Shown: in pieces, positions 8,453 through 18,936 of the stretch
Position numbering within the stretch: the first letter of the stretch is position 1
Layout: every line of letters begins with the position of its first letter
Made by a program: the position numbers and the translations under genes
NCBI GenBank assembly: GCA_033557675.1
Contig: JAWQRM010000188.1
Span: forward strand, 1-27,046
Source: Coptodactyla brooksi
Taxonomy: Eukaryota > Arthropoda > Insecta > Coleoptera > Scarabaeidae
DNA length: 27,046 nucleotides
Direction: 5' to 3'
Notes under the pieces: generated by a model
Told to the model about the DNA's origin: nothing
What the model saw: only the letters and a program-made list of their open reading frames with translations
Database searches by the model: none

Positions 8453-10424
8453 TACAACTGCTCATACCCCGGATCCTCTAGCTCACTTATATTAAGATCA
8501 GTTACGGAGTTGAATACTTATACGATATACCTTTCTTGCTATTACAAAACATCATCCTTTTAACGGAATACACTATTTTCCATTAAATTACAACACAAAG
8601 CTACTCAAGCGACAGCGAGGACAAGAATGGGATTAAGAAATCGCCTATTAAGACTATAAAGGAACTCGACAGCTAAAACTACTACTGTAATTATAAGTTT
8701 TTAGATAATTATACAATTATCGTTGTCGATATCGATGCTATTATACCCTATCGCATTTTAAAATCTCGTTTCAAATGAGTAAGTCGATTGATTATAAGTG
8801 AACTTCCTATAAAATATCAATTGGTCTCCGACAGGTTGTTTTCATAATAATCACCTAAACGCGGTCAAAACGGTTTATTAAGTGTTAAAAGTAATGGCAG
8901 ACCGGAAGATGCATACTATCAATTTACGTACGTTACAACTATTAAATTATATGGTGCGCAATTTCAAGACGGAGGATTAGCGAATTTTCTGCATGACCGT
9001 AAATGAACATTGGCTATTATTGCACACGCTCTGTGCCATTACAGCCCTAATTTAAAATGGATATTCCGCACGGGCATAAAATCGCAAATAAACGAATTGT
9101 TGCGTTCGTCGGCTTCTTTTTTTTTATTCTCCTTTTGTCCACTTTCGATTTTCTCCGGTCCGAGCGACATTCCGCGTTTTCTATAAATTATATTAAGTCT
9201 ATTTATGGACGATTTATGAGACGGACCTGTCGGACGCGTTCACCGTCAGCTGAGGCCTCGATTTACGTTGTGGCAGGATTTTTGACGCGCATCGCTGGAA
9301 TAAGTAGGTAACAGGCTACAGTTCTTATTTGGAATGTTGCACAAGACGAACTCGTCCTGATTTTCATGGAACGTCCAGTTTATTTATAGATTTAGATATA
9401 AATCGACGTTGCGAGCGGGTCAGAAGGCTTATGGTACGCATTCAAAGCGGTCTGAAACAATTCTACTTGCAAATAGGTCGCTCCTTTTACGCACAACACG
9501 CAAGGACATCTTATAATGAGGCGTCTACTTAAATAGGTCACGTCATTCTATTCAGATCGGGCGGACGGTGAAGATCGTTTTTCAGCAAAACAACACCAAG
9601 TCGCCTGCCCGAGACTGCGATTCACCACAGGAAAAGATAAACGGTAGAAAGTTATCAATAGCTTCTACACAACCCAAAGACTTATAACAAGTATTTTTTT
9701 AATTACTCCATTTGTTTCAACGAATATATTGAATATTATAGTGTCAAATATATAATACGCAAGCTAACCATATCAAATGTCCGTGAGGATTACTGCTAAA
9801 AGTTTAGCAAAATAACACGGTATTAATGTAAAAATGGAATGATTGAAAAAGTAATCCCCTGTTACATATTGTATTTACACTATTTAAAATAGAATGCGAA
9901 ATACGTACACCAACGATATTCAGCTGGCTGTTCTTATTCGCAAGTAATCATCATTATCCTTCACGCAGCTCCGTGTAAGCTCAGCGAGAGAAGACTATGG
10001 AAGGCGCGGAATTACTCTCGCAGATTTACGTGATTTAAATTCGGCCATCGATAACAGCCCCGTACCGAGAGTGTAGCTTTCAGATGTTCATCAATTACAC
10101 ACGAGCACAACAACTGGCTATGATCTTTAAAAAGCACGCGCAATATTTCCCAGGTCACTATGACTTTATCTCTCGTCTTAATCCTGAGAAATTTGTGCCA
10201 TCTCCACACATACGGCTCACGCCCGAAACCGCTTCCGTTTATTGCCACTAGATGGCGGTTAATCCCGAAGGATGTCTCTGTTTATGGCCGTCCTTCATCG
10301 CACCGTAAACACCGCAGTGGACTTACGAAATACATTTTTAAAAGAGGTCGATGTAAGGAAGGCCGTTTTCGAGTGTACTTATTCGAATTTAAAAGGGTTT
10401 TCCGTTTCTATTGGTTTGTGCATT
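8453..10424. other. Unassigned region, no confident gene
   Basis: Nearly 2 kb without recognisable family. 9000-9600 is less AT-rich and holds plus-strand open frames of 84 (9057-9311) and 67 codons (9329-9532). Neither shows a motif, signal peptide or homology I recognise. 10160-10585 is open for 141 codons but overlaps the mariner relic on the other strand, so it is probably a shadow. A CTCF-type motif (CCACTAGATGGCGG) lies at 10245-10258. Confidence 0.4.
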
Positions 10425-10800
10425 TCATAGCATATGTGATCTACCTTTTATTGCCCGTTATCAATCACACAAATTGCGCGGTTTTGTTTCGCTTCAGCAG
10501 CGATTCGCAGATGGAAATTCGGTCCATTACGCTTTTCACTGTTAATTCGTATGGTACCCAAATCTCGAGCTATTTTCGAATTTAACCTTACGCAAATGGT
10601 TCAAATTGTTTTTTGGTCAATGTTTAGTTTCGCAGCGATGTCATAAGATGAACTGTGCTGGTTTTTCCCAATTCTTTGGGGAATTTCATCGACTTCTTCA
10701 ACGATTGGTGGACCAGAGCGTGGAGGGTCTGCAATATCGAAATTTTCAGAACGAAAACGAGCAAACCGTTGGCGACTTTTATACCGCACCTGCAATACGT
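10425..10800 (-). pseudogene. mariner transposase fragment, mellifera-like
   Basis: N-terminal part of a second, distinct mariner. The minus strand reads 'RQRFARFRSENFDIADPPRS', then 'VDEIPQRIGKNQHSSSYDIA' and 'KLNIDQKTI', the paired helix-turn-helix region with its RFRSGNFD-type linker. After a frame change it continues at 10557-10420 with 'VPYELTVKSVMDRISICESL', 'LKRNKTAQFV' and, past a stop, 'LITGNK', at the place of the ITGDEKW block (first catalytic Asp, apparently lost). The catalytic domain is otherwise missing. The wording differs clearly from the irritans-type copy at 6798, so this is an independent family. Confidence 0.85.
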
Positions 10801-11069
10801 AGTATAGGGAGCCTCTGTTTTGTTGAAGGGTTAGCGGCAGTCGCGTTTGGCACGTCGATAGCAGTGTATCGTACTAGCTAGTGCTCTTTTACTTACGTAA
10901 AACGGAGATCTTAGAAATATCTCCTTTTAAATGTTATTGGCATTAAAAGTTGATTACACAAAAGGAGCACAAATCTATTCTTATACAAGATAAATAAAAA
11001 AATATTCTAAAATAAAATAAATTGTTAAAACTCCATTTAAACATAAAAAAGAATACTAAATTAAAAAAA
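10801..11069. other. AT-rich spacer
   Basis: A short spacer between two transposase relics. It may contain terminal sequence of the element to the right, but nothing is identifiable. Confidence 0.4.
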
Positions 11070-11918
11070 TTACAATAGCGGCTCAAACAGAAAGGTGGGA
11101 GATGCCAAACAGTAACCTAATCTCTCATAGAAAATCCTTCCAACATTAGAAAGCATTTCAGGTGTGAGAAGGTTAGCTGTTTCCACAAAAAAAAAGTTGT
11201 TTGGGGACAAATCTGAAGATTTCACTGGAATTTGTTAAAAATTCTTTAACAATAGCATTATGTGCCAAGCAGCCGTATTGCTGTATAAGCCATAAGTATA
11301 TATAAGTGGTAAGTATTTGTGTATCTAACAATTCTACTTATTTCCGGGAAGTTGAGATCCCATCAGTAAAAAAAGGACCTATTAAATTCTCACCAAGAAT
11401 TCCAGTCCAACCGTTCAGTTTCTGCTGATATTGAGTACGAACAGGGAAACTTATATGCAAATTTTCCAGAGACCAATAACGAACAACAGCAGGGCATGTT
11501 TTCCATGCAATGGAAAAGTAGATTCATCGGTGAAATTAATATTTTGAATAAAGTTTTCATCCTCAGTTGCCTCTTCCATTACTCGTTCACAAAAGTCCAC
11601 CATTCGAATATTATTCGTGGGAAAAATCTCTTGACTTTTACCAACTTTATAGCTCTTGTAGCCGTGCTTGTGCACAATACTCTGTACAGTTTTACTGCCC
11701 ACTCCCAATTCCCCGCTAATACGTTTGGTTGATTTTGTGTTGTGTGCTTCCACAGCAGCACAAACCATTTCGTCTCTTCTTATTTTCTCTTCGATTTTTC
11801 CAGGTGAGCGCTCTCTTAAATGAAATAATAAATCTGATAATAGTTTGTCTAGCGGGAACGGGCTTTCCTGCAAATAATTGTACGAATAAATTGTAGCAAT
11901 CGCTTGCAAGCTTGCCAC
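11070..11918 (-). pseudogene. DDE transposase relic, DD41D-like family (copy 1)
   Basis: Transposase of the IS630/Tc1/mariner type, of the family widespread in insects that often carries a DUF4817-like N-terminus. The minus strand gives a helix-turn-helix part, 'STKRISGELGVGSKTVQSIV', then 'FCERVMEEATEDENFIQNIN' and 'FTDESTF' with catalytic Asp 1. A frameshift near 11480 leads to 'RYWSLENLHI' and 'GILGENLIGPFF'. After another break come 'QQYGCLAHNA' (Asp 2 replaced by Tyr), 'SSDLSPNNFFF' (Asp 3 replaced by Asn) and, after a deletion, 'NLLTPEMLSNVGRIFYERLG', ending 'FEPLL' and a stop near 11071. Two of three catalytic residues are lost. The stretch between the third acidic site and the C-terminal tail is shortened. 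Confidence 0.82.
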
Positions 11919-11934
11919 CGTAATACCACTTCAT

Positions 11935-12285
11935 AAGTTATAATTTTTCCTCAGCGGTGTACACACCCATTTCTTTTAATTATGTTGACTACAAATAGAT
12001 GTGCTCTGTGTGCTAAACAACTGAATAATGCCCGTAATTCCCGTAATGTCGTTACATCGGCAATATGTTACTGTATGATATGTTACTGTTCACTCACTTG
12101 CTATTTCGTATTATGTCTACCACTTTCACATGCTGTGTGAGACATTTAGTTTTACGAATGTGTCTTTTTAGTTGACTGCTTGTCCTTTTTTATTGATTTG
12201 GAGTTTTCATGGTTTCTAATAAGTTTGGTTTAGTAGTCTCTTCTTCAGGGACTGGTATGTTGTTTCTTTTCATATACGGATTATA
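11935..12285. other. Spacer, nothing recognised
   Basis: AT-rich, with a short repeated word (ATATGTTACTGT) near 12063-12091. No coding similarity. It may include the 3' flank of the DDE relic at 12290. Confidence 0.4.
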
Positions 12286-12289
12286 TCTG

Positions 12290-12560
12290 CTTTTTTTGTC
12301 TCAGTTGTTGGTTTGCGATTTAACATTCTAGAATGATAAAGCCCATTTTTCACCCATCCTTGGTCACTTCCGGCATGCAAAATTATCACCTTCCCTTTGG
12401 ATGGTGACGTATCTAATAAACACCTACCATCGTCATTCACAAAACCTTTCTTTATTGTATGGTAAGTATCATACCACGTTTCATCCAAATATATAATGGG
12501 TCTTCCTTCTTCTCGGAATTCTCTAATTGCATTGATGTAATTCCATCTTCCATTCTCTGC
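12290..12560 (-). pseudogene. DDE transposase fragment with DETWYD motif
   Basis: The minus strand reads 'YINAIREFREEGRPIIYLDE', 'TWYDTYHTIKKGF', 'DDGRCLL' and 'GKVIILHAGSDQGWV'. I recognise this as the first half of the catalytic domain of a DDE_3-type transposase common in aphid and beetle genomes; the Asp of LDETWYD is the likely first catalytic residue. The helix-turn-helix part and the second and third acidic residues are absent. The family differs from the DD41D-like copies nearby. Confidence 0.72.
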
Positions 12561-12599
12561 TTAATGGCATAAAACCCACCACAAACTGGGAAGACTATA

Positions 12600-12824
12600 C
12601 ACCACAAATTTTTTCATAAGCCTGTGAAACGTTATCGCCTTGGTCGAAGCGATATTGAAAATATAGTGAATTTTTTCAGAAATACATGAACAAATGTCAC
12701 AATGTTTTTTATAGTGATCTATGGAATGCCACCTTTCAAACGCGCTATACTATGGTTTAATTGGATTAGTGCTACCAAAGTTATGCGACTCATCTATTGG
12801 GATGCATGCTACGAATATCAATAC
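12600..12824. repeat. Dispersed repeat, copy A
   Basis: Aligns in the same orientation with 21847-22111. Matching blocks include 'ATCGCCTTG.TCGAAG', 'ACAAATGTC.CAATGTTT', 'ACCTTTCAAA' and 'ATTGG.TTAGT', then an indel of about 6 nt and 'ATCTA.TGGGA'. Non-coding; family unknown. It lies directly beside the DETWYD relic and may be its terminus. Confidence 0.8.
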
Positions 12825-14565
12825 CTTCTTCTTGGTTTTACGGAAATAAAGAAGAATCATATGACGAAACTGCTCCATAAAAATGCTCGTCTTTATACTC
12901 CACGTTCAGCGATAAAAGAGACTCATAGAAAATGCTAAGAGAAATAAGTCTATTCGTGCTACGTTCGTCAATGAATATCATTTAAATTCCCTCGTGTTTC
13001 ACTCTAAACTCGTTTCAATTCATGTCCCCTCCGGTCCGCATATCGTGTTCTCTGGAGACAACAAAGAGATCAACTCTAAATATAGCCTTCGCCTGGTTAT
13101 CTTGGACAAAAACTTAAAATCGCTAGAAACGTTGTCTGCCGGGTAGTACAACCTACATTTTGTACCTCGTATTTGTTCCAATCTAAAACGCGTTTGAATT
13201 TTCATTATTTTACGATAAAAATTTTTCGTGTGCAATATTTTGCTGGCACTGATAGCGGCGAATTGTTTGAAGAAACGATCCCCACGTATAGTATTTTAGA
13301 CATCTGATAGATGGCGCTTTCTTTAATGGTAACCGCTAAAGGAATATTGCGAAAACTAGGAAACACTAACCGGCGGTCGCCGTCCGGCTATAGTAAATTA
13401 TTGTCCATCAAACTTATTTATTAACCACAAAGTGCCGATGTCGTGGCCGCTGTGCGCTGAGCTCACCGCACTAGGTGCGCAAAAAAGACCACGATAATTT
13501 ATAATTCGATTACGGTTACATCGGTGTACAGGAAATCGTGCCCGCGCTTTTTTCAAGTGACCCATCCAGATAGAGACAAGTCATCGATTCAATGTTTTAG
13601 TCCTTTTTTTGCTGTAAATTTTTTATTAAAATTAACAAGTGTCAGAATGCTAAGTGTTGTTCAAACACCGATACCTTATTATATAGACAACATTCGATTG
13701 TCTGTTTAAGTACAGTTCAGGTTTCCTGATGAAAAGGAATCAGAAGCCTAAGACGATATAACTCCAATTAGTTCTATCGTTCAAGCTCCGCCTATAACAA
13801 TGATAGATTGGAATTGAATGAAGAGCCAACAAGCAAAAAAAAAGTAAAAGTATTTGTTGATTATCTGGAATAGATGTTTTAGCTAAATGAAAGACAAGCT
13901 TACATTATTACCCATCGAAAAAGCAGAAAGTCAAAAAATGATGTAAGTAATTTTGTGACACAAAGCATTTCTTTTCGTGATTATACCAAAAAAACGAAAT
14001 AATTTATATTACAATGGAGCGTGTAACTAGTATATCTATTGTCCGACTCTAACCATTTAAAAATAAAAAGCAACTGAAATGGAATCTCTACAAATCTGCG
14101 TTAACAAAATTTATTTTCCATTTCATGCCTTCCTGTAACAAATTGTATACGGAACCAAACATTTTTTGTCATTTTCTATTTGCTCACATTTTTCTAAAGG
14201 CTATACTAAAAAATACATGCTCAAAGTGATTGAAAATTCTATAGCGAGTTTTTATCTGTGTGATCTGATATGAAACAAAAATTTAGTCAGAATAAATATC
14301 TAAATTCACTTGTGGAATAGTCGAGAAGAATAGTCGAAAATACTGCTTTTGGTGAAATTCTGCTGTTTTCGGGTACTTTTTAGATTAACCATTTTCTTTA
14401 TCATTTATTTTTTTCGAAACAGCTCGAACTATGAAATCCAATGGCACTTCAATCAATATAATTAACCACATATTGTAGAGATACACCATAAGGTTATATA
14501 TAAGGTTAGAGTTACGAAAATTCAAGGAATATTATCCGATAGAAACCACAAAGAAGATTTTTACT
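12825..14565. other. Unassigned region
   Basis: No confident gene. 13000-13520 is less AT-rich and contains AGATGGCGC at 13308. 13700-14560 is very AT-rich. Decayed upstream codons of the plus-strand transposase relic at 14566 may start before it, but I cannot read them. Confidence 0.4.
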
Positions 14566-14880
14566 AGGGACTGGTGGATAACTTTTTTTTGGAACTTTAC
14601 GTTGAATGAGCAATACAGCATATATTTTGGACAAGATGGCACACCACTTCACAATTCTAGACTAATATCAAATTTCTTAAATGAAAATTTTTGGGAAAGG
14701 TAGCTTGGAATACATAGGACAAATAAATGGCCTGCCAGATCTCAAGACCTCACGTTAATTTATATATATGATTACCTTAACGACAAAGTCTACGGTATTA
14801 CATATTATGAAAATGCAAACATCTTAAGAGAGCCATTAATACCTGTAGAAAAATACCACATGAGATTTTATTAAATAGGA
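14566..14880 (+). pseudogene. DDE transposase fragment, DD41D-like family (copy 2)
   Basis: Catalytic-domain remnant on the plus strand. 'FGQDGTPLHNSRLISNFLNE' matches the QQDGAPAHN block with the second catalytic Asp. After one stop, 'KWPARSQDLTLIYIY' stands at the WPPRSPDLTPLDFF block, and 'YLNDKVYG' follows (usual form: LKDKVY). Counting from the second Asp, 41 residues separate it from a Tyr at the place of the third Asp. This is the same spacing as in the copy at 18937, with the acidic residue mutated. The N-terminal half is not readable. It is the only copy of this family here on the plus strand. Confidence 0.78.
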
Positions 14881-15794
14881 CGTACAATGTTATGCACAAC
14901 TTCGAACAGTATCTCTAATTACTTCATTCACTGTGCATGCTGTTTAGTATATTTATTTCGTTTTTTGTTTCGTTTGTTTACTTTGCCTCTGTTGTGCCTA
15001 TTATCCTGTTTATTTACATCTATTTTAATGTACTTATTGTTTACATTGGTATCTACTATTACTTATTTTTATATTATTTAATATAAAAATAATATATAAT
15101 TACTTATTTTTATAACAAAAAAAATACATTTCTCAACTTTATATTTCAAACTTTAATTTTCAAAATTTTTCATACTAAAATATATGCTGTTTTAATGCCA
15201 CTATACTCAGAAAAATGTGATTAAACAGAAAATGGCAGAAAAAAATTTTTGGGTCCATTTAAAAAACATAACCTAAACTGTTACAGGAAGCCATGAAACG
15301 AAAAATGAATTGCTATATCACAGGTCTATAAAGCATTTCATTCCACTTCCTTATTGCTTTTTAAATAATCAAAATTGGACGATAAGTACACTATAAGAAA
15401 TTAACCGAACTGTACCTTTCTGGACTGATATCACACATATTGCTAAAAAATACAACGTGCAGCTAAGTCAATTAAATATTTTGGAATGTGTTGACGAATC
15501 ATTGAAGGAATATGAATTTCAACAAACACATTCTCTGAAAGTTGCTTCGCCAACTTTCAAAGACTTTCCAACTTATCGGAGAACATATCCCCAATTTTTT
15601 ACAAGCTACATTATCTGTTTAAGAAATGGAATTTGTAAGAAGTCACAATACTGGTACTCAACTACCACAGTACCACTTTATGTGGTACTGATAACTGAAT
15701 TAATTTTGAAGTATTCAATAACAATAATTTTTTTACAATGAACAGAATTCATTTCGTGATTTTGCTTTAATTTTGTTATAGAATTGATAACAGG
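14881..15794. other. Unassigned AT-rich region with small hairpins
   Basis: A 13-bp inverted repeat at 15063-15092 (TTATTTTTATATT with its complement, 4-nt spacer) sits inside a longer run of TATTTTTATA words. A 9-bp hairpin, CAGTACCAC/GTGGTACTG, lies near 15667-15690. The plus-strand open frame at 15457-15741 (94 codons, 'WTDITHIAKKYNV' extending upstream of its first Met) is not something I recognise and may be a remnant of another element. Confidence 0.45.
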
Positions 15795-15876
15795 GGTTAA
15801 ACCTATCTGGACGGCCCATATATCTGCTTTCAGTTTTATTGGTTAAAGGATCAGTTTTATTGCTCCAAAAAGGTCT
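15795..15876 (-). repeat. Left arm of inverted repeat with coding-like content
   Basis: The reverse complement matches 16389-16471 over about 82 bp with few mismatches. In one frame it reads 'GRPFWSNKTDPLTNKTESR', then 'MGRPDRFNP' on the minus strand. Differences between the arms mostly keep this frame open. Possibly a fragment of a gag-like or other element protein; family not identified. Confidence 0.75.
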
Positions 15877-16388
15877 CCCTATATTGTTATGACCGAATGG
15901 ACCACCTAAGCTGCGAGGAAGTTCATGGTGGGCCACTCAAATAGTTTAAAGGACAATTTGTCAACTCATCAACTCAATAATAAGAAATATTCTAAATTCA
16001 ACGTAAACCGCTAAAGAATTAAAAATCCCTTTCATTTAAGTACAAACACGGCATATTTTCGTCTATTAAAAATGATTAATCGGCTGAGCCGCTCAATGGA
16101 TTTATTTTGCTCAACATTCGACAACTTCCTTGTTTTAAATCGTACGTATAAGTGTCGCATATCAAATAAAAGAGAATTTAATAACGATTTCGAAAATCTA
16201 CATATCCTTAACCTAAAAATCCATTAACCTAAAAATAAATTATTTCAATCTAATTTCCCGGTTATCCTCAGGAGATGAATAAAACTTTTTCTGGTGGTGG
16301 CGCGCGCCGCGACGTCGCCCGGCAGTGGCTAATTTTTGACTAAATTTTACGAAAATTCAATTTAAAAGTTTGTAAAGAATGCGAAAGG
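15877..16388. other. Spacer between inverted-repeat arms
   Basis: No gene seen. A short GC-rich patch (GGCGCGCGCCGCGACGTCGC) at about 16299-16320 stands out in otherwise AT-rich DNA. Confidence 0.4.
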
Positions 16389-16471
16389 AAGACCTTTTTG
16401 GAGCAATAAAACTGATTCTTTAACCAATAAACCTGAAAGTAGGAAGATGGGGCGTCCAGATAGGTTTAACT
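16389..16471 (+). repeat. Right arm of inverted repeat with coding-like content
   Basis: Inverted copy of 15795-15876, reading 'GRPFWSNKTDSLTNKPESRK' and 'MGRPDRFN' on the plus strand. The two arms share the reading frame and most residues. Confidence 0.75.
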
Positions 16472-16539
16472 CCGGGGAAAGAAATAACATGTGACTTGAA
16501 GTTCACACATTCGACAATTTCAATGAATTTAAAGGATAA

Positions 16540-16935
16540 AGTTAGAGTGAAAGAAGCGATGAAATCATCGATAGGATTTAAAGACATAATAATTAAGCAG
16601 TGAAATGGTATTCATGGGGAAATTATTTGTGATCTGTTTTGATAACCAGATGTAAAATAATATACCGATAAGCATTTTAATAATTCAAGCTAAGGCATGT
16701 AGCATCTTTGAGACTTTGAAGGCACGTGAAGGCGAAAAATCTATGGATGGCTTCAACGGTTTAGGCGAAGATTCAACCTGCATAACTGGAGAATCAGCAA
16801 TGAGAAGCTGCTGATGATGTAGAAGCAGCAGCAAAATTTGTGGACGAATTGGATGGAATAATTAAAAAAGGCAGTTACTACCCGGAGCAGATATTCAATG
16901 TGGATGAAACCGAACTTCCCAAATACTGAAAGGGC
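16540..16935 (+). pseudogene. Tigger/pogo (TIGD-like) transposase fragment
   Basis: Relic of a pogo-superfamily (Tigger, jerky-like) transposase spanning the CENP-B-type DNA-binding region and the start of the DDE domain. Plus-strand pieces: 'VKEAMKSSIGFKDIIIK' (16548 onward), then 'IQAKACSIFETLKAREGEKS' (about 16686-16745). In the next frame come 'ITGESA' and 'EAAAKFVDELDGIIKKG'; then 'YYPEQIFNVDETELPKY' and a stop near 16928. The Asp of NVDET is the first catalytic residue. The rest of the catalytic domain is missing and several stops and frame changes interrupt it. Order and wording match the family closely. Confidence 0.87.
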
Positions 16936-17618
16936 TGAACTGAAATGAATTCCATCACAACAGTAATTTGTGCTTGATCACTTTACTAATAGAGACCAAT
17001 ATTTTGGAATACGTAGGATCTACCTTCGAAGTATTAATGTATACGCTAGAGAACACCACAAGAATGTTTCGTACATAAAAAGCACTTTCACTCCTGCAAT
17101 CATCTCTCACGAATAGATACACGGAAGACGCTGATAGCATCAAATCATCGTTGGCGGGGTCTAATTGTAGCATATACACCCGTTGAAAGGGAGCTTTTGC
17201 TTTCGATTGCGGTACGCCGTAATGAAAGATTAGCGTTCCGTGGAGATCAAGAGTCACGACGCGCACCCACCGGTGGTGACCTGGGAAAATCAATTCCCGG
17301 TCTACGGGTAAATCAGCCATTTCGCTGCTAATCGTAATAAACAAGGCGGCCGCGGCTCATTCTGGAGGCTGCCGCCCGTGACCTTTCTACTCCTGCCGGG
17401 TGAGAGTTAATTGCGCGGTTCGTTCCGACCCAGTCGGGCCCGCGTCGCGGCCTCGCGGTCGTATGTGAAAGTAATTATGTAAGAGTTCGTTCGGCCTTGG
17501 CATCGGTCTCGACCGTAAAATGGGTGAAGAGCAGGTGAAAAGGAAAGTGCCTCGGCAGGTAGGTCGCTCACCTCGCCTACTCAGATGCGTTTGTGTCACT
17601 GACCGTGTCGGCTCACGA

Positions 17619-17658
17619 TAGAGAGAAAGAAAGAGAGAGGGAGATAGAGAAAGAGAGA
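17619..17658. repeat. GA-rich microsatellite
   Basis: About 40 bp of GAGA/GAAA tandem purines on the plus strand. Confidence 0.85.
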
Positions 17659-17975
17659 CGGTCACGTGATTAAACTAATTCTGTCGCCTATAAAACTGCC
17701 CTAGTCGCATGTGTGAACTTGTTTAGCACCACCGCTAATTGCCGTGATCATTACCTCACAGTTGGAGACACCTCTGGCTGTGGCTTCACCTATGCTCTAA
17801 GTAATAACCGCTCCTCACACCACTTTGTAGTACTTTTATGGTCGCCTCTAACATCCCTCTTTTTTTCTACCTACGGCATCACCATCTGGCCTATTAATAA
17901 TTAATCATTTGCCCCCACAATCGTCCATTAATTGTAGCATTTTCGTACTAATTACACTGTATTCTTTCCTTTCAG

Positions 17976-18014
17976 GTCAATCAGCCGGGTTAGAGTTAAT
18001 CATTCAATTAATAG
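17976..18014 (+). other. Candidate 39-nt exon between splice-site-like signals
   Basis: A good acceptor (pyrimidine-rich TATTCTTTCCTTTCAG ending at 17975) is followed after 39 nt by AG|GTAAGT (18015-18020), a strong donor. The 39-nt interval is divisible by three and open in one frame. No neighbouring exons are recognised, so this may be chance. Confidence 0.2.
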
Positions 18015-18528
18015 GTAAGTAGACGATTATTAATTAATTCATCAAATCCAATGATAGATACTCACGACGGTATCTTAATGAGAAATCAGTAGCTATCTAA
18101 ATACTTCGGTAACTAACAGTTCCCGCGGCATTAACTAAATCCCTTATTGAGACGTACGCTTCATTTACTTACCAGTTCCGTCAGCATAACAGGGATTACA
18201 CTTATTAACGGTCGTTTACGCTGTACCGTTTAGCCAGGCGACAGAATGCCGTATCCACTAGTCTCTGTGTATGTGGTTGCTTGTTGTGTACGCGTGTGTT
18301 GTGCATTGGACGTCCGAACACTCATCTACCATCGGGGCAAAAGTAATTGGCCCCTGCGCTAAGGCCTACATCTCTGAAACTACTCGACAAAGAAAATTGA
18401 GATAAACTTCACTACAATCGGCATTCATCTTGCTTTTCAAAGTTTATGATTTTCTGGCTAACACAAATCTTTCAATCTCTTATTTTGAGTAAACGTCTCT
18501 ATTTGTCGTATTTGTTTTAAATATGGCC

Positions 18529-18700
18529 CTGGATTTATTTTTGCAGCTTTTGGGAGCATTTTCCAATACAAATTCAACCATGTATCACACATAATGATTT
18601 GTTTTGGTTTTGAGGTAATTTTGCAAAAATTTTAATACACTGTTTATTTTACTGTCTAACGTACTTAGTAGACTTTGCAACGCATTTTGACAGTTCTCTA
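18529..18700 (+). repeat. Left terminal inverted repeat
   Basis: Contains TTTTGGGAGCATTTTCCAAT, ATGTATCACACATAATGATT and GACAGTTCTCT, each present in reverse complement at 19678-19845 with scattered mismatches. Confidence 0.88.
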
Positions 18701-18713
18701 ATGTATCTGTTAT

Positions 18714-18796
18714 ATCAACCATGTATCACACATAATGATCTGTTTTAGTTTTGATGCAGTATAGCAAGAAAATTAATACACAGTTTATTTTACTTA
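18714..18796 (+). repeat. Tandem partial copy of the TIR core
   Basis: Repeats CAACCATGTATCACACATAA and following bases, seen first at 18576-18660, including 'TAATACAC.GTTTATTTTACT', in the same orientation. It is not mirrored at the other end, so it looks like a one-sided duplication. Confidence 0.8.
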
Positions 18797-18936
18797 ATTA
18801 CAATACATTAGTAACTAACTCTACAATTAATCTGAAGCTTTTACTAACAAAAACAAAATAATTATAAATATTGTTCAAATAATTGACTATTACGTTCTAA
18901 GCACAAAGAGCATCTTCTAACTGTTGAATTTAATAC

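Larger units (their letters stand above)
16936..18528. other. GC-richer, apparently unique region
   Basis: Unlike its neighbours, this stretch has little recognisable transposon sequence. 17140-17700 is notably GC-richer, and the minus-strand frame 17344-16955 is open for 129 codons ('ELIFPGHHRWVRVVTLDLHG') without a family I recognise. TAAT-rich words cluster at 17890-18045. A mariner-TIR-like word (GGGGCAAAAGTAATTGG) sits at 18334. It could be intronic or regulatory host sequence; no gene can be supported. Confidence 0.35.

Noticed and set aside
9057..9532. Two consecutive plus-strand open frames in less AT-rich DNA
   Set aside because: No motif, homology, splice signals or coding texture. 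The lengths are expected by chance.
10160..10585. 141-codon plus-strand open frame
   Set aside because: It overlaps the minus-strand mariner relic and shows no recognisable domain.
16955..17344. 129-codon minus-strand open frame in GC-richer DNA
   Set aside because: I could not match it to any family. It adjoins the Tigger relic and lacks support as an exon; mentioned in the region note only.
17689..17695. TATAAAA with GC-rich surroundings as a core promoter
   Set aside because: No initiator at the expected distance and no downstream gene.
18334..18350. GGGGCAAAAGTAATTGG, similar to cecropia-type mariner or MADE1 TIRs
   Set aside because: There is no matching inverted end and no transposase nearby. 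A single short word is not enough.
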